A stretch of 64,000 bases of DNA from Metabacillus sp. KUDC1714 (GTDB taxonomy: Bacteria; Bacillota; Bacilli; Bacillales; Bacillaceae), in assembly GCF_014217835.1 (NCBI RefSeq), contig NZ_CP055263.1, positions 4,157,501-4,221,500 of the forward strand. The letters run 5' to 3'. The position numbers and the translations under genes were made by a program. Within the stretch, counting starts at the first letter, position 1, and every line of letters starts with the position of its first letter. This document shows, piece by piece, positions 7,927-16,684 of the stretch. A model generated the notes under the pieces. That model was not told the origin of the DNA. It saw nothing but the letters and a program-made list of their open reading frames with translations, and searched no databases.

Positions 7927-8415
7927 TTAACTTCTATTGATAATAAAAAAGCTTGCCGTACTATGTGCGATAAGGGTTCCGTCGTCTCGGAAAACCTTTC
8001 CTTCAGTTACAACTGTTTTATTTCCCTTATGAATTGTGTTAGTCCTACATATTAATTCTTTTCCAACACCTGGTGCTACATAATTTATTTTAATTTCTGT
8101 TGTTACAGCAGTTTTGTCAGGAGGTAGTAAATGATGAACAAGTCCACCCATTGCTGAGTCAAGTAACGTTGCTGTAATACCACCATGGACAATGTTTAAT
8201 GAGTTTTGAATAATAGGTGTATTTGGAATCCTTATTGTAAATTGATTGTCTTTAAACTCGCCTTCTGCATGAAGTAACGCACCGATATAAGAGCCCTTTT
8301 CATGATATTGCTTCCTTTTTAATCCACTAAGTAAAAGTTCTAGTACATATAGATCCTCGTTATCTGCATTTTGTAATACCTCGTTTGTTAATTGTATTAA
8401 CTCGTCCTTTGTCAT
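7927..8415 (-). CDS. PaaI-family hotdog-fold thioesterase
   Basis: A 162-residue protein with the hotdog thioesterase pattern: NIVHGGITATLLDSAMGGLV (residues about 75-95) holds the HGG and catalytic acidic positions of the PaaI class, followed by TAVTTEIKINYVAPG. These enzymes hydrolyse acyl-CoA thioesters, often phenylacetyl-type or other aryl/acyl-CoA; the substrate cannot be told. The N-terminal 40 residues form an extra helical segment. AAGGAGAGG precedes the ATG. It runs against its neighbours and is not part of the B. subtilis ylb order. Confidence 0.82.
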   Translation of the reverse strand: MTKDELIQLTNEVLQNADNEDLYVLELLLSGLKRKQYHEKGSYIGALLHAEGEFKDNQFTIRIPNTPIIQNSLNIVHGGITATLLDSAMGGLVHHLLPPDKTAVTTEIKINYVAPGVGKELICRTNTIHKGNKTVVTEGKVFRDDGTLIAHSTASFFIINRS

Positions 8416-8627
8416 ATGGCTAACCCTCTCCTTTTGCTAGTGATAGTTTACCAAAATTTTCTTTGCTGTAGCAATTGTTTCTAAAGACTCTTTTCTATTT
8501 GTTTGTTTTAAACCTGCTTTAAGTATTTCATGAGAAAACTCCGAAATCTGCCTTTCTAAAATGGGCGAACATTATTGCTGTTTTTCAATAACATATTATA
8601 GGCAAATGTATCAATGAGGTGAAGATA

Positions 8628-9020
8628 ATGGCATCAAAAAAACCACATCCATCTGTTCAAAAATTTAAAGAATTTGTGAAAGAACATCCAAAGCTTGTAC
8701 AAGAGGTAAGAAAGGGAAATAAGGAATGGCAGGAAGTATTTGAGGATTGGTATTTACTTGGTGAGAAAGATGTTGTATGGAAACAATATAAAGATGAAAA
8801 TAGCGAGGAGCAATCAGAAGAAAAAAAAGCTGATTTTATGTCTCAAATGTTTTCAGCGGTAAAAAATATGGATATGAACACAGTTAACCATCATATTTCA
8901 AATATGAGTAGTACGATATCAACGATTCAAGGATTGTTTGATCAATTTGGACTATCAAAAAGTTCAGGGCAAAAATCATCAGGTAGTAATCAACAACCCT
9001 TCTCATTTAGAAAGGATTAA
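8628..9020 (+). CDS. ylbD: YlbD, putative spore coat protein
   Basis: A 130-residue protein recognised as YlbD-like (PHPSVQKFKEFVKEHPKLV start, then WQEVFEDWYLLGE). B. subtilis YlbD is listed as a putative coat protein. The second half is polar, with MSSTISTIQGLFDQFG and a serine/glutamine-rich tail. A GTG at 8619 lies within the GAGGTGA ribosome site (8616-8622), so ATG 8628 is preferred. It is followed by ylbE after 61 bases. Confidence 0.82.
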   Translation: MASKKPHPSVQKFKEFVKEHPKLVQEVRKGNKEWQEVFEDWYLLGEKDVVWKQYKDENSEEQSEEKKADFMSQMFSAVKNMDMNTVNHHISNMSSTISTIQGLFDQFGLSKSSGQKSSGSNQQPFSFRKD

Positions 9021-9081
9021 TAGGCACGCCTAATTAATGTGTGTCAGGAAATAAAACCGAGGCACATGTAGGAGGGGTTGG

Positions 9082-9321
9082 ATGAGAAAAGAAATTCAGG
9101 AACATATTCGCGCTAATAAAGAACGACAGACATTTATCCGAGAACAGCCACATTGGTTTCGTAAACTGTCTAGAAATCCTAATGACCTAGAGTCATTAGA
9201 AATAGAAATGATGAACTATTATCAAAAAACAATTCCTCATAAAGTACAGCAATTTTCTAATTCAGTTCAAATGGCACAAATGATGATTGCGATGTTTCAA
9301 ACAATGAGACAACAGGATTAA
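9082..9321 (+). CDS. ylbE: YlbE-like protein
   Basis: A 79-residue protein, the same size as B. subtilis YlbE, with an arginine-rich start and the pattern REQPHWFRKLSRNP followed by an amphipathic helix and a methionine-rich end (QMAQMMIAMFQTMRQQD). No function is known. TAGGAGGGG at 9069-9077 is a strong ribosome site. It lies directly after ylbD in the expected order and is closed by a terminator. Confidence 0.85.
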   Translation: MRKEIQEHIRANKERQTFIREQPHWFRKLSRNPNDLESLEIEMMNYYQKTIPHKVQQFSNSVQMAQMMIAMFQTMRQQD

Positions 9322-9345
9322 ACGGCTTTTTTAAGTCGTTTTTTC
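9320..9345 (+). terminator. Intrinsic terminator after ylbE
   Basis: AACGGCTT pairs with AAGTCGTT (one G-U pair) and is followed by T residues. Confidence 0.65.
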
Positions 9346-9409
9346 TTATGGCTCTTATCTAAGAGATTGTTGCTTTTAAAACGAAAACTGTTTTAGTCAA
9401 TTAAAGTTA

Positions 9410-9620
9410 AAAACAAAGGCTGATTCGCAAACTTTGTTGCTTTTAAAATAGTATTGGGTTGGTTGATTGCAGCGAGAGGATGCTCGCTTTCCGTGGGGCG
9501 GGCGGTGAGCCTCCTCAGCGCGAAGCGCCTGCGGGGTCTCATCTGTCCCGCTACTCCCACAGGAGTCTCGCATATCCGTTCCAATCAACCTAATCAGTTT
9601 TGTTCAAAAACAACAATCTT
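9410..9620. repeat. Dispersed repeat, family 2, copy B (inverted relative to copy A)
   Basis: It fills most of the 377-base gap before the lipoprotein gene. Core: GGTTGATTGCAGCGAGAGG, GCTTTCCGTGGGGCGGGCGG, GTGAGCCTCCTCAGCGCG, GCGCCTGCGGGGTCTC, CAGGAGTCTCGC, TCCAATCAACC. Read on the minus strand it lines up with copy A at 6045-6215, including the flanking AT-rich parts (caaagtttgcgaa, acaaaactga). Much higher GC than the surroundings. Two short minus-strand reading frames inside it are not believed to be genes. Confidence 0.82.
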
Positions 9621-9698
9621 TTAGAAGAGAGCCAAAACAAAAGAAATATTCATGATTTTATCCTTATTTGTAAACAATACAAAAAAGGAGGCGATAAA

Positions 9699-10127
9699 AT
9701 GAAACGGTTATTAGCTCTTGTATTCATATTAATTGGAATGACAGGTTGTGTAGAAGACAAGCCACGTCCTGAGGGAAATGTAATATTAGTCCCTCTCCAT
9801 GTGACGAATGTTTCTAATGATGTAGTTGAGGTTGTAAGTCAAAGTCAACTGGCTTCCTTGAATATAAAACATTATGTACGAAATAAAGATGTATATGTAG
9901 AATGTTATATTCCTAATTTTTCTTTTAAAGAAAAGGGCGGTAATAAAGTAAGTGGAGAAGGTCATATTGAAGTATCTGTAGATGGGAAAAAGATTGATGA
10001 CATGAATACTGCAGCCTTTATTGTAAAGGGATTAAACAGAGGTGTACATGAAATGATGGTGGAGGTTGTTCACAATGATTCAACAACTTATGATTTAAAA
10101 AAAATATGGACGGTTTCGATCCAATAA
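9699..10127 (+). CDS. Small predicted lipoprotein, function unknown
   Basis: A 142-residue protein with a clear lipoprotein signal: KRLLALVFILIGMTGC, where cysteine 17 would be lipidated after cleavage, probably by LspA (encoded at 60249 in this window). The mature part looks like a beta-sandwich (VPLHVTNVSNDVVEVVSQS, VECYIPNFSF, GEGHIEVSVDGKKIDD, GVHEMMVEVVHNDS), reminiscent of secreted Ig-like or FixH/YtkA-like folds, but I do not recognise a family. AAAAAAGGAGG precedes ATG 9699. The upstream in-frame extension to 9600 lies in repeat DNA and is rejected. It sits between ylbE and ylbF. Confidence 0.75.
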   Translation: MKRLLALVFILIGMTGCVEDKPRPEGNVILVPLHVTNVSNDVVEVVSQSQLASLNIKHYVRNKDVYVECYIPNFSFKEKGGNKVSGEGHIEVSVDGKKIDDMNTAAFIVKGLNRGVHEMMVEVVHNDSTTYDLKKIWTVSIQ

Positions 10128-10168
10128 TATATGTGACAAGGTAGATGATTTTCATTTTCTTCTATTCA

Positions 10169-10177
10169 TGGTAAAAT
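10169..10177 (+). promoter_or_regulatory. Candidate extended -10 promoter for ylbF
   Basis: TGGTAAAAT is a TGn-extended -10 element; a weak TTTTCA -35 lies 17 bases upstream. The same nine bases occur ahead of pbpB and ylmD. Confidence 0.45.
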
Positions 10178-10201
10178 GAATGCTGGAGGTGCAAATACTC
10201 T

Positions 10202-10651
10202 ATGTTTGCTACTATTGAAAGCATGTTACTACTAGATGAAGCGGAACAACTTGCAAGCTTGGTTCTCAAGTCGGTGCCGGCAGAAGAATATCGTCGTAGT
10301 TTCTATAGATTAAAAAATGACAAAGATGCTCAACAGCTCATTTCTCAATTTGCGAAAACGAAGGACTTATATGAAGATGTCCAGCGCTTTGGTAAATACC
10401 ATCCGGATTATCGAAAGATATCAAAGGATATGCGTGATATAAAAAGAGAACTCGATTTAAATCAGAGTGTGTTCAATTTTAAAAAAGCAGAAAATGAACT
10501 GCAAGCATTACTTGATGAAATAAGTGTTCAAGTTGGCCAAGCCGTTTCTGTGAATATTAAAGTTCCGACAGGTAATCCCTTCTTTGACACTGGGTCAAGC
10601 TGTGGAGGAGGTTGTGGTTCTGGTGGAGGGTGTGGCTGTAAGGTGTCATAA
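10202..10651 (+). CDS. ricF: YlbF/RicF, subunit of the Ric (RicAFT) complex
   Basis: A 149-residue protein of the YlbF/YmcA helical family. In B. subtilis it joins YmcA (RicA) and YaaT (RicT) in a complex that binds iron-sulfur clusters, speeds Spo0A phosphorylation and adapts RNase Y for mRNA processing. Residues about 5-110 are the helical core (RSFYRLKNDKDAQQLISQF), and the C-terminus holds a cysteine/glycine cluster (SSCGGGCGSGGGCGCKVS, five cysteines) that fits cluster binding. GGAGGT at 10185-10190 sets the start. A terminator follows the stop directly. Confidence 0.92.
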   Translation: MFATIESMLLLDEAEQLASLVLKSVPAEEYRRSFYRLKNDKDAQQLISQFAKTKDLYEDVQRFGKYHPDYRKISKDMRDIKRELDLNQSVFNFKKAENELQALLDEISVQVGQAVSVNIKVPTGNPFFDTGSSCGGGCGSGGGCGCKVS

Positions 10652-10681
10652 AACGAGTTAAATACACTCGTTTTATTTTTT
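10650..10681 (+). terminator. Intrinsic terminator after ylbF
   Basis: AAAACGAGT pairs with ACTCGTTTT, followed by ATTTTTTTT. Confidence 0.88.
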
Positions 10682-10796
10682 TTGAAAATTCCATGAAGGA
10701 ATATTGTTAGAATTGAAAATTTTTGCTAGACTTTTAAAGTGGAGCGATAAATAGTTAAAGGGAAAAGTTCTTTTATATAAATAAGGGAGAATCAAT

Positions 10797-11069
10797 ATGT
10801 TTGAAAAACGTCAAGGTATAGTCGTTTGGCTTCACTCATTAAAGCATATAAAAATGCTTAGGAAATTTGGAAACGTTCACTATGTTTCAAAACGATTAAA
10901 ATATGTTGTTTTATATTGCAATATGGATATGGTGGAGCAAACTGTACAAAAGCTTACTTCCTACTCGTTTGTGAAACATGCAGAACCATCCTATAAGCCT
11001 CATTTAAAACTTGAATTTGAATCTAAAGTGGATAAAGCGAAGGAATATGATTATAAGATAGGTTTATAA
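10797..11069 (+). CDS. ylbG: YlbG, DUF2129/UPF0298 family protein
   Basis: A 90-residue protein with the family pattern [20 protein letters not shown], then [15 protein letters not shown] and [14 protein letters not shown]. subtilis YlbG has the same size and neighbours. The function is not known; the sequence suggests a small alpha/beta soluble protein. A weak GGGAG ribosome site lies ahead of ATG 10797. It is followed by a long hairpin terminator. Confidence 0.88.
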   Translation: MFEKRQGIVVWLHSLKHIKMLRKFGNVHYVSKRLKYVVLYCNMDMVEQTVQKLTSYSFVKHAEPSYKPHLKLEFESKVDKAKEYDYKIGL

Positions 11070-11184
11070 CTTGTGAAATAAACATTTAAGAAAAGCGCAA
11101 GGCTTCTTGATCAGTTCCCAAGGGTGTAAGTGCTGGAACATAAAACCAAAACTGAGTAAGAAAAGTTATAAATTCTGATTCGAT

Positions 11185-11250
11185 AAAAAGGGTTGTCTTC
11201 AGAAAGAATTACATGTAAATGTCTTTCTTTCCTAAAGGACAGCCCTTTTT
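11185..11250 (+). terminator. Long hairpin terminator after ylbG
   Basis: AAAAAGGGTTGTC pairs with GGACAGCCCTTTTT, and AGAAAGA with TCTTTCT inside. It may work in both directions, because the next gene is convergent. Confidence 0.75.
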
Positions 11251-11338
11251 ACGTTATTGGAAACAAATAAAATCTTAATTGAACTGCAGCAATATATGAA
11301 GTACAGGACGTGCTTTTGCTATTTGTTTTTTCAGCTTC

Positions 11339-11728
11339 CTATTGCATTGGTGGGATATAATGATTTAACCTTAATATCCCAATCAAATGCTGATAATAAA
11401 GTTCAAGCTCATTAAACATATTTGATGGTTTAACATCAATTTGAATAATGTCTTTGTTTAAATAAGCTGAAAGAACTTCAAATAACTCATAGCGTTTATT
11501 TTCCTTAACGTGTGGATTTGGAATCCCTTCACGACAAATATAAAGAGCCTGGAATTTCCCTTGATCAGTCGGTTGCATAATTACAACTAAGGAAGTAACC
11601 GCTTTTTCATTAACTTTTGTATGTAAGGCAATTAGCTTAGACACACGATGTTTGTTAGCTCTTGCTGTTTCAATAAGTTCATAAATATCAGAATAGCCTT
11701 CACCTAACTCAATAAATCGTTGAATCAT
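11339..11728 (-). CDS. Conserved hypothetical protein, minus strand
   Basis: A 129-residue soluble protein that I cannot assign to a function. It starts MIQRFIELGEGYSDIYELIE and has an alpha/beta look (SLVVIMQPTD, QALYICREGIP, LFEVLSAYLNKDIIQIDVK, ELELYYQHLIGILRLNHY). A gene in this place and orientation, between ylbG and rsmD, seems common in bacilli from memory. ATG 11728 is chosen over the upstream ATG 11779 because AGGGGGAAG lies just ahead of it. It is convergent with ylbG. Confidence 0.7.
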   Translation of the reverse strand: MIQRFIELGEGYSDIYELIETARANKHRVSKLIALHTKVNEKAVTSLVVIMQPTDQGKFQALYICREGIPNPHVKENKRYELFEVLSAYLNKDIIQIDVKPSNMFNELELYYQHLIGILRLNHYIPPMQ

Positions 11729-11833
11729 ATAACTTCCCCCTAAAATATTATATACGTCCATTTTAAACTGAATTTTCACTATAACATGAAGATGTTAAAA
11801 TGAGAAGTATAGTAAAAATCATAGTTTTGTACG

Positions 11834-11990
11834 AAAAAAAACCCTACAGATATACTCTGTAGGGTCCTTCAAAACCTTTTCACATGTAAAAGGTTGAAGG
11901 CAAAGGGAGAGGAGAAACCGGAGGAAGAACTTATGGGGAAACGTAAGTCTTCTCCGCGGTTGGCAACAACATCAACGAATCGATGTTGTT
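11834..11990 (-). ncRNA. csfG: CsfG-like sporulation small RNA (ylbG-ylbH intergenic RNA)
   Basis: About 157 bases on the minus strand, with no reading frame and three stacked hairpins: AACAACATC/GATGTTGTT (11965-11990), a stem between about 11919 and 11958, and one between 11867 and 11899. These are followed by a perfect 10-bp terminator stem ACCCTACAGA/TCTGTAGGGT (11841-11865) with its T run on the minus strand. The place between ylbG and ylbH, facing away from ylbH, fits the conserved ylbH intergenic RNA motif, which as I recall corresponds to CsfG, a forespore small RNA under sigma-F/sigma-G control. Identity rests on place, orientation, length and promoter, not on an alignment. Confidence 0.72.
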
Positions 11991-11997
11991 ACTACTC

Positions 11998-12025
11998 ATT
12001 ATCACCAAATGGTTTTTCCATATAC
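11998..12025 (-). promoter_or_regulatory. Candidate sigma-F/sigma-G promoter for the csfG-like RNA
   Basis: Read on the minus strand: GTATA (12025-12021), 14 bases, GGTGATAAT (12006-11998). This fits the GYATA and GGnRAnAnT boxes of forespore sigma factors and has the same spacing as the candidate before sigG at 48854-48881. The RNA would start about 8 bases downstream. Confidence 0.55.
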
Positions 12026-12198
12026 ATAAAAGAAAAAATTTTTTCTAAACTTCTTTCACAATGATCAGATATTGTAACATATAGAAGTGCTATGGTAGGA
12101 TAAAGTGAATCTTCTACAAGTATAGAGATTTTCACATACATAGAGATCCATAGAAAATCCTTTGTAGAGATGTAAATAAAAAAGTAGTGGTGACAGAT

Positions 12199-13253
<1,055 letters not shown>

Positions 13254-13256
<3 letters not shown>

Positions 13257-13284
13257 AAGGTGAGGGAAGAACCCTCACCTTTTA
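13254..13284. terminator. Bidirectional terminator between coaD and ylbJ
   Basis: AAAAGGTGAGGG pairs perfectly with CCCTCACCTTTT over five bases. T runs are present on both strands, between two convergent genes. Confidence 0.9.
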
Positions 13285-13297
13285 CATTGTTGAAACA

Positions 13298-14521
13298 CTA
13301 TGGCGTTTTAGTAAACACATTGCGTTTACCATATAAGTAAACATAAACACATAATGAAAGAATGGTGATAAGTGGTCCTACATGTAAAATTGTTTCCCAA
13401 TAGTCAATAGCCCACTTAGGACTATGTCTCATAAAAAAGACGGGTAATTCATTAGAATGATAAGATTGTAAATTTAAATAAAGTGGTTTAAATAAAAAGA
13501 ATGCAATAATCGCAGAGTAAATACCTTGCAAAATTCGCGCTATGAAAAATGGCTGAAAGCGAATATCTGTATCAGCTAATATACTTGCAACCTGTGCTTG
13601 AATGGATAAACCACCAAAAGCTAATATAAAGCTGGCAACCATTACTTTATCTAATAAATTTGCTGTAGATTCACTAACAAACTGATTACCTAAAGTGATT
13701 TCAAAGATTCCTGTAATAAGTGGTACACTTAGATCAGTAGAAATATGTAATAAAGTTAATCCTCCAGAAAAAACGATCGCAATCCATTCAGTTACATGGA
13801 TTAGTGATAATATTTTGTTGAAAACAGAGAAAAGAATGATAAATCCACCAATCATAAGCAGTGTTTGGATAGAAGAGATCACAGCATCCCCAAGCATTTT
13901 TCCAAGAGGTCGAGATTCCTTTATTCTAGTTAAATGTAACTCTCTAAAGGCTAATTTTAACGGTGGAAAAATCATGTGCTTTTTTTCAGTTTTTAGTGAT
14001 GAGTCAATTCCCCCATAATATCTCATCGTGAGACCTACACATAAATTACCTAAATAGTGTGCAGCAGCTAATAATATGCCTAGGGAAGCATCATTAAAAA
14101 AGCCAACAGCTACCGCTCCGAAAATAAATAGGGGATTAGATGAGCTTGTAAAAGAGACTAATCGTTCTGCTTGTAATGCCGTTATTTGTTTTTCCTGCCG
14201 TATTCTAGCAGTAAGCTTTGCACCTGCTGGATTGCCAGATGCCATTCCCATCGCCCAAACAAAGCCACCAACACCTGGTACACGGAAGATCGGTCGCATT
14301 AGAGGCTCAAGTAATACACCAATAAACTTTACAACTCCAAAACCAATGAGTAATTCTGATACAATAAAAAAGGGGAGTAAAGATGGAAAAACAACTTCCC
14401 ACCAAATTGTTAATCCTCTGATGGATGCTTCTAGCGATTCTTTAGGATTAAGGATGATTGCAATCGTTAGTCCACCTATAAAAGTAGCAAAAAAAATTGT
14501 TTTAAGTTTTGAAAGACTCAA
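13298..14521 (-). CDS. ylbJ: Sporulation integral membrane protein YlbJ
   Basis: A 407-residue polytopic membrane protein of the nucleoside-recognition/SpoVV-like family. The conserved part WWEVVFPSLLPFFIVSELL and RPIFRVPGVGGFVWAMGMASG (residues about 38-95) is visible, and about eight membrane segments follow. In B. subtilis YlbJ is made in the mother cell and is important for spore formation, with a proposed role in dipicolinic acid transport. The start is TTG 14521, eight to nine bases after AGGAGG (minus-strand 14536-14531); the ATG at 14566 is 15 codons upstream without a better site. The length then matches B. subtilis. Confidence 0.88.
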   Translation of the reverse strand: MSLSKLKTIFFATFIGGLTIAIILNPKESLEASIRGLTIWWEVVFPSLLPFFIVSELLIGFGVVKFIGVLLEPLMRPIFRVPGVGGFVWAMGMASGNPAGAKLTARIRQEKQITALQAERLVSFTSSSNPLFIFGAVAVGFFNDASLGILLAAAHYLGNLCVGLTMRYYGGIDSSLKTEKKHMIFPPLKLAFRELHLTRIKESRPLGKMLGDAVISSIQTLLMIGGFIILFSVFNKILSLIHVTEWIAIVFSGGLTLLHISTDLSVPLITGIFEITLGNQFVSESTANLLDKVMVASFILAFGGLSIQAQVASILADTDIRFQPFFIARILQGIYSAIIAFFLFKPLYLNLQSYHSNELPVFFMRHSPKWAIDYWETILHVGPLITILSLCVYVYLYGKRNVFTKTP

Positions 14522-14594
14522 ATTGTGATGCCTCCTAAACATACGGGTCATAATAGGTATACGCACAAATGTGGATGAAGCACTTTTCCAAGTT

Positions 14595-14623
14595 GTTGTA
14601 CAAACCTCTTTAGTTCAATATAC
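14595..14623 (-). promoter_or_regulatory. Weak sigma-E-like promoter for ylbJ
   Basis: On the minus strand, GTATATT (14623-14617) is separated by 14 bases from TGTACAAC (14602-14595). This resembles the sigma-E boxes KMATATT and CATACAMT with one and three mismatches. The remaining 14624-14842 gap shows no other clear signal. Confidence 0.3.
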
Positions 14624-14842
14624 GAGAATAGGTGCACATTTTAGACCATAAGAATGAGCTATACCATTGTTTTGAAAAATAAAAGTGCAAAGAATTGGAT
14701 GAATCGGCTATTTTACTCATATCTTTATAAAAAAATATTTTTATCGTAAGACTTTGTTAAATCTTAATGTTGTATTTTATAGGGTCAACGCAACAATCTC
14801 TTATAAAATTTGCTAATAATGAACTAAAAGGAGGGTATCTCC

Positions 14843-15643
14843 TTGACAAAGGAGCCAAAGATTGGACTAGCGCTTGGATCAGGTGGTGCAAGAGGGTTTG
14901 CACACTTGGGGGTATTAAAGGTATTACATGATGAAGGAATTTCTATTGATTTAATCGCTGGAAGCAGTATGGGAGCACTAGTTGGTAGCTTCTATGCTTC
15001 AGGCATAAGTATAGACAGATTGTATCAATTTGCCTTAGCTTTTAAGAGGAAGTATTACTTGGATTTTACAGTTCCAAAAATGGGTTTTATTGCAGGTAAT
15101 CGTGTAAAGGAATTAATTCGCTTATTTACACATAGAAAAACATTTGCTGAATTAGATATTCCAGTAGCTGTTGTCGCTACGGATTTATATGATGGAAAAA
15201 AGGTTATATTTAAAGATGGACCTGTAGCAGATGCAGTTAGAGCTAGTATTGCTATACCAGGTATCTTTGTTCCAGAAAAAATTGATGGTAGACTATTAGT
15301 AGATGGAGGTGTTGTTGACAGAGTACCTGTTTCGGTTGTAAAGGAAATGGGGGCAGATATTGTGATCGCAGTTGATGTTTCACATGTAAAGCGAAATGAG
15401 GATATAACGTCAATATTTGATGTGATTTTGCAAAGTCTCGATATTATGCAGGATGAGCTTGTTCATCATCGGGAAATCGCATCAGATGTTATGATACGTC
15501 CTCATGTCGAACAATATAATTCTCGAGCTTTTACAAATATAAAGGAAATTATTGAGATAGGTGAGAAGGAAGCTATTCAGCATATAGAAAAAATACATAG
15601 GCTTATAGCACAGTGGAAGGAGACAAACAGTCATGAAAAGTAA
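14843..15643 (+). CDS. ylbK: Patatin-like phospholipase YlbK
   Basis: A 266-residue patatin-fold hydrolase. It has the oxyanion loop GSGGARG (residues 12-18), the GSSMG nucleophile elbow with Ser42, and the catalytic aspartate in VDGG (Asp154), so the Ser-Asp dyad is intact. The family hydrolyses acyl esters of phospholipids or proteins; the true substrate is unknown. TTG start with AAAGGAGGG at 14827-14835. The 3' end overlaps the start of ylbL by 11 bases, so the two are translationally coupled. Confidence 0.9.
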   Translation: MTKEPKIGLALGSGGARGFAHLGVLKVLHDEGISIDLIAGSSMGALVGSFYASGISIDRLYQFALAFKRKYYLDFTVPKMGFIAGNRVKELIRLFTHRKTFAELDIPVAVVATDLYDGKKVIFKDGPVADAVRASIAIPGIFVPEKIDGRLLVDGGVVDRVPVSVVKEMGADIVIAVDVSHVKRNEDITSIFDVILQSLDIMQDELVHHREIASDVMIRPHVEQYNSRAFTNIKEIIEIGEKEAIQHIEKIHRLIAQWKETNSHEK

Positions 15644-16658
15644 AACTATATTTCGTTCTCTTATCTTGTTAGCAATGATTGTACTAATCATGACATTTAT
15701 TAAGCTTCCTTATTACGTAACACAACCAGGAATGGCTTCAGAACTAGAGCCGATCGTGGAGGTTCAAAATGGATTTGAAGATGAAGAGGGAAGCTTTTCT
15801 TTAACAACTGTTCGGTTTGGAAGAGCAAATCCGTTAACTTATATGTGGGCAAAGCTACATGATTATTATTACATCCATCCTCTAGAGGAAATTAAAAGAG
15901 AAGATGAGACAGATGAAGAGTACTATAATAGACAATTACATATGATGGAAGCATCACAGGAATCAGCGATTACTATTGCTTATAAAAAAGCAAATAAACA
16001 AGTTGATTATACATTCCACGGTATATATGTTGATGGAATTGTAAAAGACATGCCTGCTGCAGATGTCCTAAAAGTGGGAGATCGAATTTATAAAGTGGAC
16101 AATAAGGATTTTCAAACGGCAGAAGAATTTATCGAGTATGTTGGTAAAAAGAAAGCCGGAGATGAACTAGCAATTACCTTTGAAAGAGAAGAAAAGCAAA
16201 AACAAGCAAAAATTAAGCTGGCACCATTTACAGAGGATCCTAAAAAGGTAGGGATTGGAATTTCACTAATCACGGATCGACAAATAGAAGTAGAGCCGGA
16301 TATTAAACTAAATACAAAGGAAATAGGAGGGCCTTCAGCAGGATTGATGATCTCACTTGAAATATATAACCAGCTAACAGAAAAGGATTTGACGAAAGGC
16401 TATGATATCGCAGGTACAGGAACAATTAACACAGAAGGAGAAGTTGGTCCAATCGGAGGGATATCACAAAAAATTGTTGCCGCAGACAAAGCAGGGATAG
16501 AAATTTTCTTTGCACCAAATGAAAATGACAGCCCTACATCAAATTATAAAGAGGCTATAGAAGTTGGAGAAAAGATCAAAACAGAAATGAAGATAATTCC
16601 GATTGATACATTTGAAGAAGCAGTAGAATATTTAACGAAACTTAAAGAGAAAGGATGA
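15633..16658 (+). CDS. ylbL: YlbL (DdcP), membrane-anchored PDZ-Lon-type protease
   Basis: A 341-residue protein with an N-terminal anchor (residues about 7-25), a PDZ domain (about 125-190: GIYVDGIVKDMPAADVLKVG) and a C-terminal Lon-type serine protease domain. The catalytic serine is in GGPSAGLM (Ser235) and the lysine in ISQKIVAADKAG (Lys280). In B. subtilis this protease acts with CtpA to clear the SOS division inhibitor YneA, allowing recovery after DNA damage. The start overlaps ylbK. The terminator stem begins within the last codons. Confidence 0.92.
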   Translation: MKSKTIFRSLILLAMIVLIMTFIKLPYYVTQPGMASELEPIVEVQNGFEDEEGSFSLTTVRFGRANPLTYMWAKLHDYYYIHPLEEIKREDETDEEYYNRQLHMMEASQESAITIAYKKANKQVDYTFHGIYVDGIVKDMPAADVLKVGDRIYKVDNKDFQTAEEFIEYVGKKKAGDELAITFEREEKQKQAKIKLAPFTEDPKKVGIGISLITDRQIEVEPDIKLNTKEIGGPSAGLMISLEIYNQLTEKDLTKGYDIAGTGTINTEGEVGPIGGISQKIVAADKAGIEIFFAPNENDSPTSNYKEAIEVGEKIKTEMKIIPIDTFEEAVEYLTKLKEKG

Positions 16659-16683
16659 TTAATGATCATCCTTTCTCTTTTTA
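16644..16683 (+). terminator. Intrinsic terminator of ylbL, target of intron copy 1
   Basis: AAAGAGAAAGGATGAT pairs perfectly with ATCATCCTTTCTCTTT, and TT and AA follow. The 5' strand of the stem overlaps the ylbL stop codon. The group II intron begins at 16685, directly after the stem and T-rich tail. Confidence 0.92.
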
Positions 16684-16684
16684 A

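Noticed and set aside
9393..9588. Two overlapping minus-strand reading frames of 63 codons
   Set aside because: Both lie in the GC-rich family 2 repeat, overlap each other in different frames, and have no ribosome site or recognisable protein.
14076..14528. Plus-strand 150-codon frame opposite ylbJ (and a 107-codon one at 13695-14018)
   Set aside because: Mirror frames of a clear membrane protein gene; composition is that of an antisense shadow, and no ribosome site is seen.
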